From positions 868,001 to 932,000 of the forward strand of contig OZ241330.1 in NCBI GenBank assembly GCA_965200045.1: a stretch of 64,000 nucleotides of DNA. The letters are read 5' to 3'. Origin of the DNA: Bin25 sp026709415. GTDB lineage: Bacteria; Bacteroidota; Bacteroidia; Flavobacteriales; Flavobacteriaceae. Positions 28,252 through 36,550 of this stretch are shown in pieces. How positions within the stretch are numbered: the stretch's first letter is position 1; the number at the start of each line of letters is the position of its first letter. Under the pieces are notes generated by a model. It was not told the DNA's origin. It did not search any database and saw nothing but the letters and a program-made list of their open reading frames with translations. The position numbers and the translations under genes were made by a program.

Positions 28252-29226
28252 ATGGATGTACAAATAACCGAGTCCTCAGAAATAAAAAAAGATTGGGAAG
28301 GCGGGGTTCAACCATTAAAAGCCAGTTACGGTAAATTAATGATGTGGTTTTTCATCGTATCAGATGCCCTAACTTTTTCTGGATTTTTAGCCTCCTACGG
28401 ATTTACAAGGTTTAAACATATCACAACATGGCCGGTTGCTGATGAAGTGTTTTATCACTTTCCTTTTTTACACGGTGTTGAAGCTCCCATGTACTATGTA
28501 GCACTGATGACTTTCATATTGATTTTTTCGTCAGTGACAATGGTCTTGGCTGTTGATGCGGGTCATCACATGAAAAAAAACAAAGTGTCATTTTATATGT
28601 TGTTGACCATCATAGGTGGATTGGTCTTTTTGGGTTCACAAGCGTGGGAATGGAAAACGTTTATCGTTGGTCAGTATGGAGCCGTAGAAACTCGAGGCGG
28701 GCAAATTTTGCAATTCGTTGATGCTAATACTGGAAAAAGGGCTTATATCGATGACTTCGCTAAAGAAATTCAATATGATCTGACATCTCATGAAAATCAC
28801 CAAGGGGTTTGGTATAAACAACAGTCAGTTGACCCAATAGCCCTGGAAGAAGTAAAAGCTGGGTTTAAACAAAATGAGCATCTATTGATTAGGACCGAAT
28901 TAATCATCGATAATGAAAAACAACTATTGACTCGACAAGAATCGCTTACTAAAATGGATGATGCTGTCAGAGTCGTTAGGGGAGCTAATTTAGTTCGTAA
29001 TGAATATGGCAATCGATTATTTGCCAATTACTTTTTTTTCATTACCGGATTCCATGGGTTTCACGTTTTTTCAGGTGTGATTATCAATGTGATTATTTTC
29101 ATCAATATTTTATTGGGAACCTATCAAAGAAGAGGGCATTATGAAATGGTCGAAAAAGTGGGATTGTACTGGCATTTTGTGGATTTGGTATGGGTATTTG
29201 TCTTTACCTTTTTCTATTTGGTATAA
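28252..29226 (+). CDS. Cytochrome c oxidase subunit III (second copy)
   Basis: A 324-residue inner-membrane oxidase subunit. The N-terminal part has transmembrane segments (KLMMWFFIVSDALTFSGFLA and later helices). A soluble insertion lies about 150-245 between helices, which is normal for the long flavobacterial type. The end has the subunit III signature FFFITGFHGFHVFSGVI, then GLYWHFVDLVWVFVF. It has its own promoter and is followed 13 bp later by subunit IV. The catalytic subunits I and II are not in the window and are probably encoded elsewhere. Confidence 0.94.
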   Translation: MDVQITESSEIKKDWEGGVQPLKASYGKLMMWFFIVSDALTFSGFLASYGFTRFKHITTWPVADEVFYHFPFLHGVEAPMYYVALMTFILIFSSVTMVLAVDAGHHMKKNKVSFYMLLTIIGGLVFLGSQAWEWKTFIVGQYGAVETRGGQILQFVDANTGKRAYIDDFAKEIQYDLTSHENHQGVWYKQQSVDPIALEEVKAGFKQNEHLLIRTELIIDNEKQLLTRQESLTKMDDAVRVVRGANLVRNEYGNRLFANYFFFITGFHGFHVFSGVIINVIIFINILLGTYQRRGHYEMVEKVGLYWHFVDLVWVFVFTFFYLV

Positions 29227-29239
29227 ATATTATTGATTC

Positions 29240-29623
29240 ATGGCCGAAGTTCAGCATAAACTAGAAATCTTTAGGGGCTTACTCAAGTTTAAATCCAATC
29301 AAACTAAAATCTGGGCCGTTTTAGTTGTTTTGTCCATAGTCACCATCATTGAGGTAGCTTTAGGAATTGTCAAACCAAAGTTTTTATTGGAATTGTTTTT
29401 GGGCATGAAAATCATCAATTGGATTTTCATTCTGCTGACTTTTGCCAAAGCTTATTACATCACTTGGGATTTTATGCACATGCGTGACGAAAAAAGTGGT
29501 CTACGTAATTCTGTTGTATTGCCGCTAGTGATTTTAGTACTCTTTTTAGTGGCTCTTTTGTTGATTGAAGCGGATTATATTTTTCAAGTGAAATACAATG
29601 GATTCTTGAGTTGGGACTTCTGA
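29240..29623 (+). CDS. Cytochrome c oxidase subunit IV family protein
   Basis: A 127-residue small oxidase subunit with three hydrophobic segments (about 24-42, 55-74 and 86-107). The hallmark is AKAYYITWDFMHMRDEKSGL between the second and third helices. It lies 13 bp after subunit III and 25 bp before the next gene, in one operon. It has an accessory role in oxidase assembly or stability. Confidence 0.9.
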   Translation: MAEVQHKLEIFRGLLKFKSNQTKIWAVLVVLSIVTIIEVALGIVKPKFLLELFLGMKIINWIFILLTFAKAYYITWDFMHMRDEKSGLRNSVVLPLVILVLFLVALLLIEADYIFQVKYNGFLSWDF

Positions 29624-29648
29624 TTCAAAGAAGCTCAAATTTCATTTA

Positions 29649-30308
29649 ATGATGGGGCAGAAGTTCAAAAAGAATCTGGTTCTTTTTATCTTGTTTGTTT
29701 TTCCGGTATTGACCTACCTCTTTTTTGCCTCAGGGGTGAACAATTTTGCTCGATTACCCATCATAAAAGAAAAGGTGTCCGAAATAGATTCCAGTATGGA
29801 ATCGCCGGCACAGTTGAAAAACAAAATCACCCTGTTGGGATATTGGGGAAACCTACCTCAAGAAATGCAAGTACAAGCTTTCAATTTAAATGAGATTATC
29901 TACAGTCGATTTAATGGGTTTAAAGATTTTCAGTTTGTTATGTTTATCGATGAGTCTGCAATCGATGAGTCTGAAAAATTAATGCAAACCTTGGACAACA
30001 GTGGGAAAACAGACTTTAGTCATTGGCATTTTATACCAGCTCCAATGCAGCAAATCAACCAGCATCATCATTCATTAAATACGCCCTACCCATTAGATGA
30101 TATAGGGGCTACCCCCTTTGTTTATATCATTGATAAAAAATTGAATCTAAGAGGTCGGGATGATAAAAGAACGGCGAAACTCATTGGATACGATGCCCGT
30201 TCAATTGTTGAATTGAGTGATAAAATGGTTGATGATGTCAAAGTGCTACTGGCCGAATATCGATTGGCTTTAAAAGAAAAACCTTTGAATAATCCAGTTG
30301 AAAAATGA
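29649..30308 (+). CDS. SCO-like thioredoxin-fold membrane protein without the Cys pair
   Basis: A 219-residue protein with one N-terminal transmembrane anchor (about 8-27). The rest is periplasmic. The segment GATPFVYIIDKKLNLRGRDD looks like the central strand of a thioredoxin/SCO fold, and the tail has IVELSDKMVDDVKVLLAEYR. No CxxxC copper site is present. Proteins of this type recur just upstream of SCO in flavobacterial oxidase operons, so a role in oxidase assembly is inferred. The real SCO gene starts 4 bp before its stop (ATGA overlap). Confidence 0.7.
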   Translation: MMGQKFKKNLVLFILFVFPVLTYLFFASGVNNFARLPIIKEKVSEIDSSMESPAQLKNKITLLGYWGNLPQEMQVQAFNLNEIIYSRFNGFKDFQFVMFIDESAIDESEKLMQTLDNSGKTDFSHWHFIPAPMQQINQHHHSLNTPYPLDDIGATPFVYIIDKKLNLRGRDDKRTAKLIGYDARSIVELSDKMVDDVKVLLAEYRLALKEKPLNNPVEK

Positions 30309-30991
30309 ATCATTTAAAAAAAATTGGAATCTTTTTTGGGCTTTTATTAATTGGTGTTTTTGTAGTCTGGGAAGTGACCAAAAAAATACGTGATGATCAA
30401 GTGGTTAAAAGTAACCGCGTCAGTACCCCCACCCCCCTTGCCTATATTCCACTGAAAGATAATGCCTATAAAAAAATTCCAGACTTTCTTTTTCTGAATC
30501 AAGATAGTCTTTATATTTCCAGTGATGACTTTAAAGAAAAAGTATTTGTGGCTGAATTTTTTTTTACCACTTGTCCCACCATCTGTCCGATCATGAATCA
30601 GAATATGAAAAAGATAGAAGATCAATACGGACATCGATCTGATTTTGGTATCGCATCATTTACGATAGACCCCCGACATGATACGCCTTCGATTTTAAAA
30701 GCCTACAGTCAAGATTATGGTGTTTGGTCTTCTAATTGGCATTTTTTAACGGGATCTAAAGACTCCATTTATTCTTTGGCTAATCGAGGATTCAATATTT
30801 ATGCCTCAGTCAATCCAGCAGTAGCTGGTGGGTTTGAACACCAAGGGTATTTTGCTTTAATCGATCGACAAGGTTATATCCGGTCTAGAATCGATCCCAT
30901 CAATGGAAACCCTATCGTCTATTATTCAGGAATCAATAACCTACAAGTTGATCAATTGATAGAAGACATTGAATTGCTGTTAAATGAATAA
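30305..30991 (+). CDS. SCO family copper chaperone (SCO1/SenC)
   Basis: Delivers copper to the CuA site of cytochrome oxidase. It has 228 residues. A membrane anchor lies at about 7-24. The copper-binding pair is C90 and C94 in FTTCPTICPIM, and the third ligand is His179 in GFEHQGYF. The thioredoxin-like fold includes ASFTIDPRHDTP. It overlaps the preceding SCO-like gene by 4 bp and the following DUF420 gene by 8 bp, so translation is coupled. Confidence 0.95.
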   Translation: MNHLKKIGIFFGLLLIGVFVVWEVTKKIRDDQVVKSNRVSTPTPLAYIPLKDNAYKKIPDFLFLNQDSLYISSDDFKEKVFVAEFFFTTCPTICPIMNQNMKKIEDQYGHRSDFGIASFTIDPRHDTPSILKAYSQDYGVWSSNWHFLTGSKDSIYSLANRGFNIYASVNPAVAGGFEHQGYFALIDRQGYIRSRIDPINGNPIVYYSGINNLQVDQLIEDIELLLNE

Positions 30992-31517
30992 GGAATTAAA
31001 AAATTACAAATTATGGACATGGGTACTATCCATCGCCATTCCTGTTGTGGTGTTGATTTTATTCACTTATAAAATTCCCAATGCCAGACCCTTGGTTGAA
31101 TTACCTCCAATTTATGCGACTATCAATGCAGTGACTTCCTTGGTATTGATATCGGCCCTTATTGCCATTAAAATGAAAAAAGTTCAATGGCATCAGCGAT
31201 TGAATGAATTAGCCATCATACTTTCTGTTATTTTCTTGGTTCTGTACGTGATCTACCACATGACCAGCGATCCCACGCCGTTTGGGGGCAGTGGAATTTC
31301 TCGCCCAGTGTATTACTTTTTTTTAATCAGCCATGTCATGCTATCCGTTATGGTCATCCCATTGGTATTAATTACCTACTTTCGGGCCAAAGCATTTCGT
31401 TTTGAAGCACACCGAAAAATCGCCAAAATCACATTCCCCATTTGGCTCTACGTGGCCATTTCGGGCGTTGTTGTTTATCTTTTAATCGCTCCATACTATG
31501 AAGTGGTTTCGGTATAA
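30984..31517 (+). CDS. DUF420 membrane protein
   Basis: A 177-residue protein with five hydrophobic segments. The family features are the periplasmic loop YHMTSDPTPFGGSGISRPVY and the His in YFFLISHVMLSV. DUF420 proteins are linked to haem-copper oxidase operons and resemble CtaM-like assembly proteins. The function in Bacteroidota is inferred from context only. It overlaps SCO upstream by 8 bp and the small gene downstream by 20 bp. Confidence 0.88.
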   Translation: MNKELKNYKLWTWVLSIAIPVVVLILFTYKIPNARPLVELPPIYATINAVTSLVLISALIAIKMKKVQWHQRLNELAIILSVIFLVLYVIYHMTSDPTPFGGSGISRPVYYFFLISHVMLSVMVIPLVLITYFRAKAFRFEAHRKIAKITFPIWLYVAISGVVVYLLIAPYYEVVSV

Positions 31518-31728
31518 CTACATTTTAATATTCTTTATCGTTATATTATTTTCCGATCCACTCTACGGACAATGTTCAATGTGTCGTGCTGTGCTACAAT
31601 CCGGAGAAAATACCACAGTGGCTAAAGCCATCAATAATGGCATTGTTTATTTGATGGTTATTCCATACATTTTAGTTGGATTAGTAGGGTTTCGAATTTT
31701 TAAAGCACTAAAAAAGAAGTCGGTTTAA
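31498..31728 (+). CDS. Small membrane protein with CxxC motif, end of oxidase operon
   Basis: A 76-residue protein. A signal-like first segment (about 6-21) ends before QCSMCRAVLQSGENT, which contains a CxxC pair. A transmembrane helix follows at about 46-66 and a Lys-rich end. Small proteins with the same CSMCRAxL motif close many flavobacterial cox-SCO-DUF420 operons. The role is unknown. It may handle copper or redox chemistry. Confidence 0.75.
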   Translation: MKWFRYNYILIFFIVILFSDPLYGQCSMCRAVLQSGENTTVAKAINNGIVYLMVIPYILVGLVGFRIFKALKKKSV

Positions 31729-31749
31729 GTAAGCTAATGAGCCGGCACT

Positions 31750-31783
31750 ATTTCAAGTTTGAATGTTTTTCAAAACTTGAAAT
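31750..31783. terminator. Inverted repeat ending the oxidase operon
   Basis: The arms 31750-31763 and 31769-31783 pair over about 14 bp with one bulged base, with a short loop. There is no clear T tract after it, so it may be a weak or bidirectional terminator. The SET-domain gene converges from the other side. Confidence 0.55.
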
Positions 31784-31825
31784 GATTTCAGACGATTAAA
31801 AATCTATGTTGTTTTAACCCTCCGT

Positions 31826-32212
31826 TTACTGAGTCACTTCGTATTCTATTTCCCAATTGGGATTTTTCAACTGGTTGATGATATATTTTATGGTGATTTC
31901 CTCTCCTTTTTTAATGGTTTTAATGGTTTTGATGCGGATGTGTTTTAAATCCCCTAACTGGGGATGTTGTTTGTAAAAATTGGCTTTTGAGTTTGGGATT
32001 TCGTGGTGATTGATAAACTTTCCTAATTCGGTTCGGTTGTAATCATCATCAAGAGCTTCATCATAGACATGCGATATCCCAAGATCTGATCCTAGTGGAA
32101 TATCTTTTATTGCAAAGACGCCCATCCCATCAATTTTACTTTTAGCAATCGTCAAATTGTTTGGAAGCAAATGAAAACCCGATTGTTTCGACATAAAAAC
32201 TGGTTCCTTCAA
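31826..32212 (-). CDS. SET-domain protein
   Basis: A 128-residue protein. SET domains bind S-adenosylmethionine and methylate protein lysines. The visible motifs are KSKIDGMGVFAIKDIPLGSD near 25, FINHHEIPNSKANF near 71 (the NHS-like site) and KTIKKGEEITIKYI near 100. It is short but matches stand-alone bacterial SET proteins. The target is unknown. It lies 16 bp downstream of tesB on the same strand, so the two are probably co-transcribed. Confidence 0.82.
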   Translation of the reverse strand: MKEPVFMSKQSGFHLLPNNLTIAKSKIDGMGVFAIKDIPLGSDLGISHVYDEALDDDYNRTELGKFINHHEIPNSKANFYKQHPQLGDLKHIRIKTIKTIKKGEEITIKYIINQLKNPNWEIEYEVTQ

Positions 32213-32228
32213 AATTATAAAAACTATT

Positions 32229-33095
32229 TCATTTAGGGTTATAGGGACGCATCAACCCTTCTTGAGCCACGGAGGCTATTAACTTCCCATTTTGAGCAAA
32301 TATATTAGCCCGTACGAAGCCTCTTCCTTGAGAAGCGGTCGGAGATTCAATATCTAAAAGCGACCATTGGTCTATTCTAAATTTCCTATGAAACCAAATG
32401 CTATGATCAAGACTAGCATAAAAGGTCTGAAAAACGCTCAAAGATTCTCGATGTGGTAGGGTAGCGGTTAACAACAAATGATAATCCGAAACGAAAGCTA
32501 AAAAAAGTTGATGCATGGAATAGGGCCCTAGTAATTTACTTTTTAATCGAAACCATACAAATGCTCTAGGAACACTTTGTGAAGTTTCTAAAAACAAGGC
32601 TTTCCCGACTGGTTTAAATTCAAAAATGTGTGGATGCATTTTTATCAATCGTTGGTATCGATGTGGATGAATCTTTTCAAGAGGTTTGGCCTGTTGCAAG
32701 TCGGTGAGTAATAAGTCAGGGGTCAAAACGTTGGGCAATACAATTTGATGATTGACGCCTTTTTCATCTTTGTGGAAAGAAAAACTTGATATAAATATGG
32801 GTTTCTCGTTCTGGTGTGCAATGACACTTCGATAGCTAAAATTCCTACTATTTCTTAGATTTTCTACCTTGAAAATAGTGGGAACATGGATAGAACCCCC
32901 ATCAACAAAGTAACCATGTAATGAATGGGCTTGAAGTGATTTTTCAACAGTTTGGTAGGCAGCAAAGAGGGATTGACTCACCAATTGTCCTCCAAATACC
33001 CTTTTCCAGGTTGTTGGATAGTTTTTTCCTAAAAACGTGTTTGAACTTTGCTTTTTAAGGGTGATGATGTCAATGAGATCCTGATAGGATTTCAT
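32229..33095 (-). CDS. tesB: Acyl-CoA thioesterase II (TesB)
   Basis: Hydrolyses acyl-CoA to free fatty acid and CoA in the cytoplasm, with a double hotdog fold. It has 288 residues, the normal length. The first hotdog carries VFGGQLVSQSLFAAYQTV and HSLHGYFVDGG. The second holds the likely catalytic triad: Asp in SLDHSIWFH, a Thr/Ser in ESPTASQGRG and Gln in VAQEGLMRP. The physiological substrate in this organism cannot be told. Confidence 0.94.
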   Translation of the reverse strand: MKSYQDLIDIITLKKQSSNTFLGKNYPTTWKRVFGGQLVSQSLFAAYQTVEKSLQAHSLHGYFVDGGSIHVPTIFKVENLRNSRNFSYRSVIAHQNEKPIFISSFSFHKDEKGVNHQIVLPNVLTPDLLLTDLQQAKPLEKIHPHRYQRLIKMHPHIFEFKPVGKALFLETSQSVPRAFVWFRLKSKLLGPYSMHQLFLAFVSDYHLLLTATLPHRESLSVFQTFYASLDHSIWFHRKFRIDQWSLLDIESPTASQGRGFVRANIFAQNGKLIASVAQEGLMRPYNPK

Positions 33096-33186
33096 GGGAT
33101 TCAGTACTACAAATTCTACAGACTAAAATTGAGTTTTAACCGAATGAACTTTTATTTAAAAAGATCTCAAGAGTTACATAATAGCG

Positions 33187-33846
33187 TCACTGTTTACGTT
33201 TCACCCAAATTTCGTGCATGGGATCACCTTTACTACTAAATCCCTTGTGAAACCAATCATCATCTTGAAGATCATATTGAAAATCTAGGGTCATAGAAAC
33301 TCTAGAACTATCCCTTGAAAAGTATTCAATGGTTTCACTGTAATGGCCGTCCTGGGTCGAGTAAGCACCACCGCCACAACCTGAAAATCGCATCGTTTCT
33401 GTATGAAAAGCCGTCCATTGAAAGTGTCCATCCAATAGAAATTTCATGGTTTTACGGGGACCATCGGTAGCATTTCTATTTTGAGAGCCATCGTCTTGTA
33501 CGCGACCTCCCATCAACCATTTCCCTTCTAAAGGAAGTGGTTCTTTGGAGATGTTTTTCCAATCAGCCTCCTTTTCGATGGTTAATGTTTTAAGACTGTC
33601 TTTTTCAAAATTGGAGTTGAATTCTAAATCAACAATAAAAACATCCCCTTCTCGAGTATAAAATCCACCCCTTGTCTTGATGAATTTCGCTGGATCGTTT
33701 TCATATACAGTGTGGATGAGGTATTGCTCATCCAATAAAATTTTATGCACTATTTCTTTAGTGTCTTTTGTTTCTACCATAGAGAAAACTTGAGCACGAG
33801 AATTTAGAGCAATGATTAGAAAGGAAAATACGATGATCTGTTTCAT
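33187..33846 (-). CDS. Secreted protein of unknown function (lipocalin-like)
   Basis: A 219-residue protein with a cleavable signal peptide (about 1-18, ends NSRAQ). The middle is beta-rich, with a Trp and Gly pattern including EGKWLMGGRVQDDG. A Cys-Gly stretch FSGCGGGAYS is followed by YSETIEYFSRDSS and the C-terminal MHEIWVKRK. Similar conserved envelope proteins occur widely in flavobacteria without known function, and the pattern suggests a lipocalin-like barrel. It lies 91 bp upstream of tesB on the same strand and may be a separate unit. Confidence 0.6.
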   Translation of the reverse strand: MKQIIVFSFLIIALNSRAQVFSMVETKDTKEIVHKILLDEQYLIHTVYENDPAKFIKTRGGFYTREGDVFIVDLEFNSNFEKDSLKTLTIEKEADWKNISKEPLPLEGKWLMGGRVQDDGSQNRNATDGPRKTMKFLLDGHFQWTAFHTETMRFSGCGGGAYSTQDGHYSETIEYFSRDSSRVSMTLDFQYDLQDDDWFHKGFSSKGDPMHEIWVKRKQ

Positions 33847-34065
33847 GAGTTGACTCTTTAGATTGATGATTTAGTTCAAAAGTTAGATAATTTTTTGATT
33901 CGTAGTCAATGGTAATACCCAAGAACCAGCAATACAAGTTACAAAAGTATAATCTTTAAATTTTTGAAATGTCAAAATACTTTTTCATTGTGCCCCCTCC
34001 ACAATCATTCTCATATTTAGAAATGAATACTTTACAACGTTCCAATTTTTGTTGAAGGTTACAGA

Positions 34066-35541
34066 TTAAGAAATCAAGCGGTTTGCTTTATCTGTTAAAT
34101 AATACCCTCCTGATTTGGGAGCCCCCTTGAATTCAATGATGTTTAGTTTCCTTGAAATCGTTAAATAACGTTCTAATGTCGGCAGGGATTTACTTTTGTA
34201 TTTTCCAGCAATTTGTTTCAAATTAAGTCCTGCCTCCTTTTTTATGAAGCTAAGAATATGGAATATTTCAGATCGAACAGCATGGCTTATTTCGTTGACT
34301 AAACCATCTTGTATGCCTTGGTTTATCATCTCATTTACTCCATCATTTACTCCATCATTTACTCCATCATTTACTCCATCACTTTGAATTCGGTGTCCAA
34401 GGTGTTGAAGGCGTAATTGAGTTTTTTCACCAACGATCTTCCAGGAAGGCCAAGGGAATCTATTTTCCTGACAATCAGCAATCATTCTTAAAGTTCCAGT
34501 TCCCAACATTTCAATGAGACCTCTCATTTGACATATGTATGCGATATCTGGGTTTCTCAAAATAGAGTCATGTTCTTTCAGAAGATCTTGTATGGAAATC
34601 GATGCCGGTAATCTGCCGGTGTTTGAAATAACGGTTTTGTCAGGATAAATGTCAATGTTTAAAGTGCTCGAAATTTTGGAATAATCACGATGGATGATAG
34701 CGTTCATTAATCCTTCACGTAGGGCAATTAACGGTATGATTTCTTTTTTTCTTTCCAATCCTGAAATTCTTTCAGCCCTTTTTAGTTGGGTTTCAAAAAA
34801 ATCCCAAATGGATGTTATGTTCTTGAATAAACCTCCGCGATATATCCTATCAAATAGGATTAACTTACCGATTTTGGATGTACCATAAACCGTTATTCTA
34901 ATCTTGGATTGTGGTAGATAGTTGGTTGGATTGATAGCAAACAATAGAATGGCAGCGTTGGTTAAATTCCCATTTTTCATAAGCCCCAATCTCAACAGAA
35001 AGTCCTCCTTTGATATTGGAACTGCATCATAGTTCTTTTTTTGATATTCATGAAGGGTTTTATGTATTTCTTGATGATCAAGGTCTTCGATACTAGCCCC
35101 CAAAACAACTTGTCTTTCCCAGTTGAACTCAGTCTTTTTTCGACTTTTTATTAAAGATTTTAATTCGATAGAAGAAGCAATTTTGGTGGAGCCATGTTGT
35201 GTAACATAAATTTTTCCATTAAAACTATATGGCTTTTTTGAACCTGGCCACACACTGATTAAAACAATTTCTTTTCCTTGATACGAAATAATATTGGAAA
35301 CAATAGGAGCCGATGGAACCAAGTTATGGATGACCTCTTTTTGTATCTTAATGTTCCAATGGCTATTTATGTTTGAAGGCTTTTCATCCTTTCCAATTCC
35401 AATTAAAACATCTCCTCCATCCTTATTAAGAAACGCACAAAGGGTTTTACCCAACTCACCAACATCAGGTTTGCTGTATAACCGCAGGGTTTCACTTTTA
35501 GTGTTTGCTAGCAAGTTTTCTATAATTATTGAATTCGCCAT
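34066..35541 (-). CDS. AlbA_2 (Schlafen-type) plus RecG-C/HATPase-like regulator
   Basis: A 491-residue protein. The start is taken as the ATG at 35541, which overlaps the stop of the upstream gene as TGATG. The N-terminal AlbA_2 domain (about 10-125) has the pattern ESETLRLY-like, then KTLCAFLNKDGGDVLIGIGK. The middle (about 260-350) resembles the HATPase_c_4 domain with REGLMNAIIHRDYSK. A winged-helix C-terminus follows. Between them is a DGVN repeat, 4 units. Such proteins are thought to bind nucleic acid and act as regulators or in defence. With the DUF4062 gene it forms a two-gene unit, an unproven but plausible defence pair. Confidence 0.8.
   Translation of the reverse strand: MANSIIIENLLANTKSETLRLYSKPDVGELGKTLCAFLNKDGGDVLIGIGKDEKPSNINSHWNIKIQKEVIHNLVPSAPIVSNIISYQGKEIVLISVWPGSKKPYSFNGKIYVTQHGSTKIASSIELKSLIKSRKKTEFNWERQVVLGASIEDLDHQEIHKTLHEYQKKNYDAVPISKEDFLLRLGLMKNGNLTNAAILLFAINPTNYLPQSKIRITVYGTSKIGKLILFDRIYRGGLFKNITSIWDFFETQLKRAERISGLERKKEIIPLIALREGLMNAIIHRDYSKISSTLNIDIYPDKTVISNTGRLPASISIQDLLKEHDSILRNPDIAYICQMRGLIEMLGTGTLRMIADCQENRFPWPSWKIVGEKTQLRLQHLGHRIQSDGVNDGVNDGVNDGVNEMINQGIQDGLVNEISHAVRSEIFHILSFIKKEAGLNLKQIAGKYKSKSLPTLERYLTISRKLNIIEFKGAPKSGGYYLTDKANRLIS
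34331..34378 (-). repeat. 12-bp tandem repeat, four units, coding DGVN
   Basis: Four perfect copies of TCATTTACTCCA lie head to tail on the plus strand. On the coding strand they give four D-G-V-N units in the linker of the AlbA_2/ATPase protein. The unit is a multiple of three, so a change in copy number would alter linker length without shifting the frame. Confidence 0.95.
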
Positions 35542-36131
35542 CAATGAATCCCCTCTTTTATGATTTCCGTAATGAATTCATTACTCTTGAATTGGGCATT
35601 AATGTAATCTAATGCTTCATCCAATCGATAAAATGGTTGTGCCCAATTTCCCGTTCTTGTTCTCATTGGTTTTCCTTCAAGTAAAACGTGACTGTATATA
35701 TCAAGAGTTCGTTCATCAAAAATGTTACTTTTCCGTATTCTGACATCCGGTTGTTGATGTCCCTTAGAATCAAGATAATAAAGATGTTTTTTGAGCTCCT
35801 TGGTAAAGACAACATCTCTATGTACTAAAAACCAGTATGGCTTTTTAAGTTGGATGGCTAGTTTTATCTCTTCAAATGTGATGTTACGTTCCTCTATATT
35901 CCCAGTTCTATAATAGGGGTGGATAATCCCAACAAAAGCATCGCATTGTCGAATAGCATCTAAGCAATTCTCAAGAATCGATTTGTTTGGATTAACACGG
36001 ACAGTTCCTATATGTGAGTTAATAACAGAATATCCTAATGTTGAAATAGTGGCACAAATAGTAGATAATTGATCTTGGAACCCAAACACGGTTGATGCAA
36101 CCATAATCTCAATTTCTCCATCCAAAATCAT
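35541..36131 (-). CDS. DUF4062 protein, putative effector of a two-gene module
   Basis: A 196-residue protein. It begins with the DUF4062 pattern: hydrophobic strand IEIMVASTVFGFQDQ, then CDAFVGIIHPYY, then TFEEIKLAIQLKKPYWFLVH. This resembles the Rossmann-like TIR/nucleoside-hydrolase fold, with a possible active-site Glu in TFEEIKLA. DUF4062 domains are frequent in predicted conflict systems. No catalytic activity can be proven from sequence. Its stop overlaps the AlbA_2 gene by one base (TGATG), so the two are translationally coupled. Confidence 0.8.
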   Translation of the reverse strand: MILDGEIEIMVASTVFGFQDQLSTICATISTLGYSVINSHIGTVRVNPNKSILENCLDAIRQCDAFVGIIHPYYRTGNIEERNITFEEIKLAIQLKKPYWFLVHRDVVFTKELKKHLYYLDSKGHQQPDVRIRKSNIFDERTLDIYSHVLLEGKPMRTRTGNWAQPFYRLDEALDYINAQFKSNEFITEIIKEGIH

Positions 36132-36509
36132 GCGTTCAATTTAGTCGACAAAACATGATATCGTGAGCCTAAATTAAGAATACAAAAGAATAGGATCAGA
36201 AATATGGCCGTAAAAAATCTTCAGTTAAATATGTCTTAGGATTCAAACACAGAAGTCAAAATTACTCTAAAGAAAAATGCTCTCAAAGATTAAAACGTTA
36301 TCATTGGGTTGGAAATTTTAGTAAAGCCGTAAACAGTTCATCGCCTATTTTTACCTTGACATCCGGCAAGAAGAATAAGAAATGAGTATACTGTCTACAC
36401 AATAATTGTGTTATGGTTTTCTTTGCTGATTTATGAAGTCCAATATGAATGAGATACGAAAGAGTTGGGATATTAAAGTTTTTCACTGTTCAGTGGATAA
36501 TATCAAACA
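36132..36509. other. Non-coding region after the DUF4062 module
   Basis: An AT-rich gap of about 380 bp. The only open frame is a 61-codon one at 36301-36486 on the minus strand, rich in Lys and Phe, without a recognisable motif, and I do not call it a gene. The promoter of the DUF1080 gene lies at the right edge. Confidence 0.5.
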
Positions 36510-36535
36510 TTGAAAATGCCATTTAGTTAATTTTG
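36510..36535 (+). promoter_or_regulatory. Promoter of the DUF1080 gene
   Basis: TTG at 36510-36512, then 15 bp, then TAATTTTG at 36528-36535, matching the Bacteroidota -7 element with a slightly short spacer. Its position makes the TTG at 36533 an unlikely start codon and supports the ATG at 36551. Confidence 0.5.
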
Positions 36536-36550
36536 GTAAAAATATTTTCT

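Noticed and set aside
34331..34378. CRISPR-like repeat
   Set aside because: Units are 12 bp, head to tail without spacers, inside a coding sequence.
36301..36486. A 61-codon minus-strand frame after the DUF4062 module
   Set aside because: Lys/Phe-rich, no motif and no neighbour on the same strand close enough to suggest an operon.
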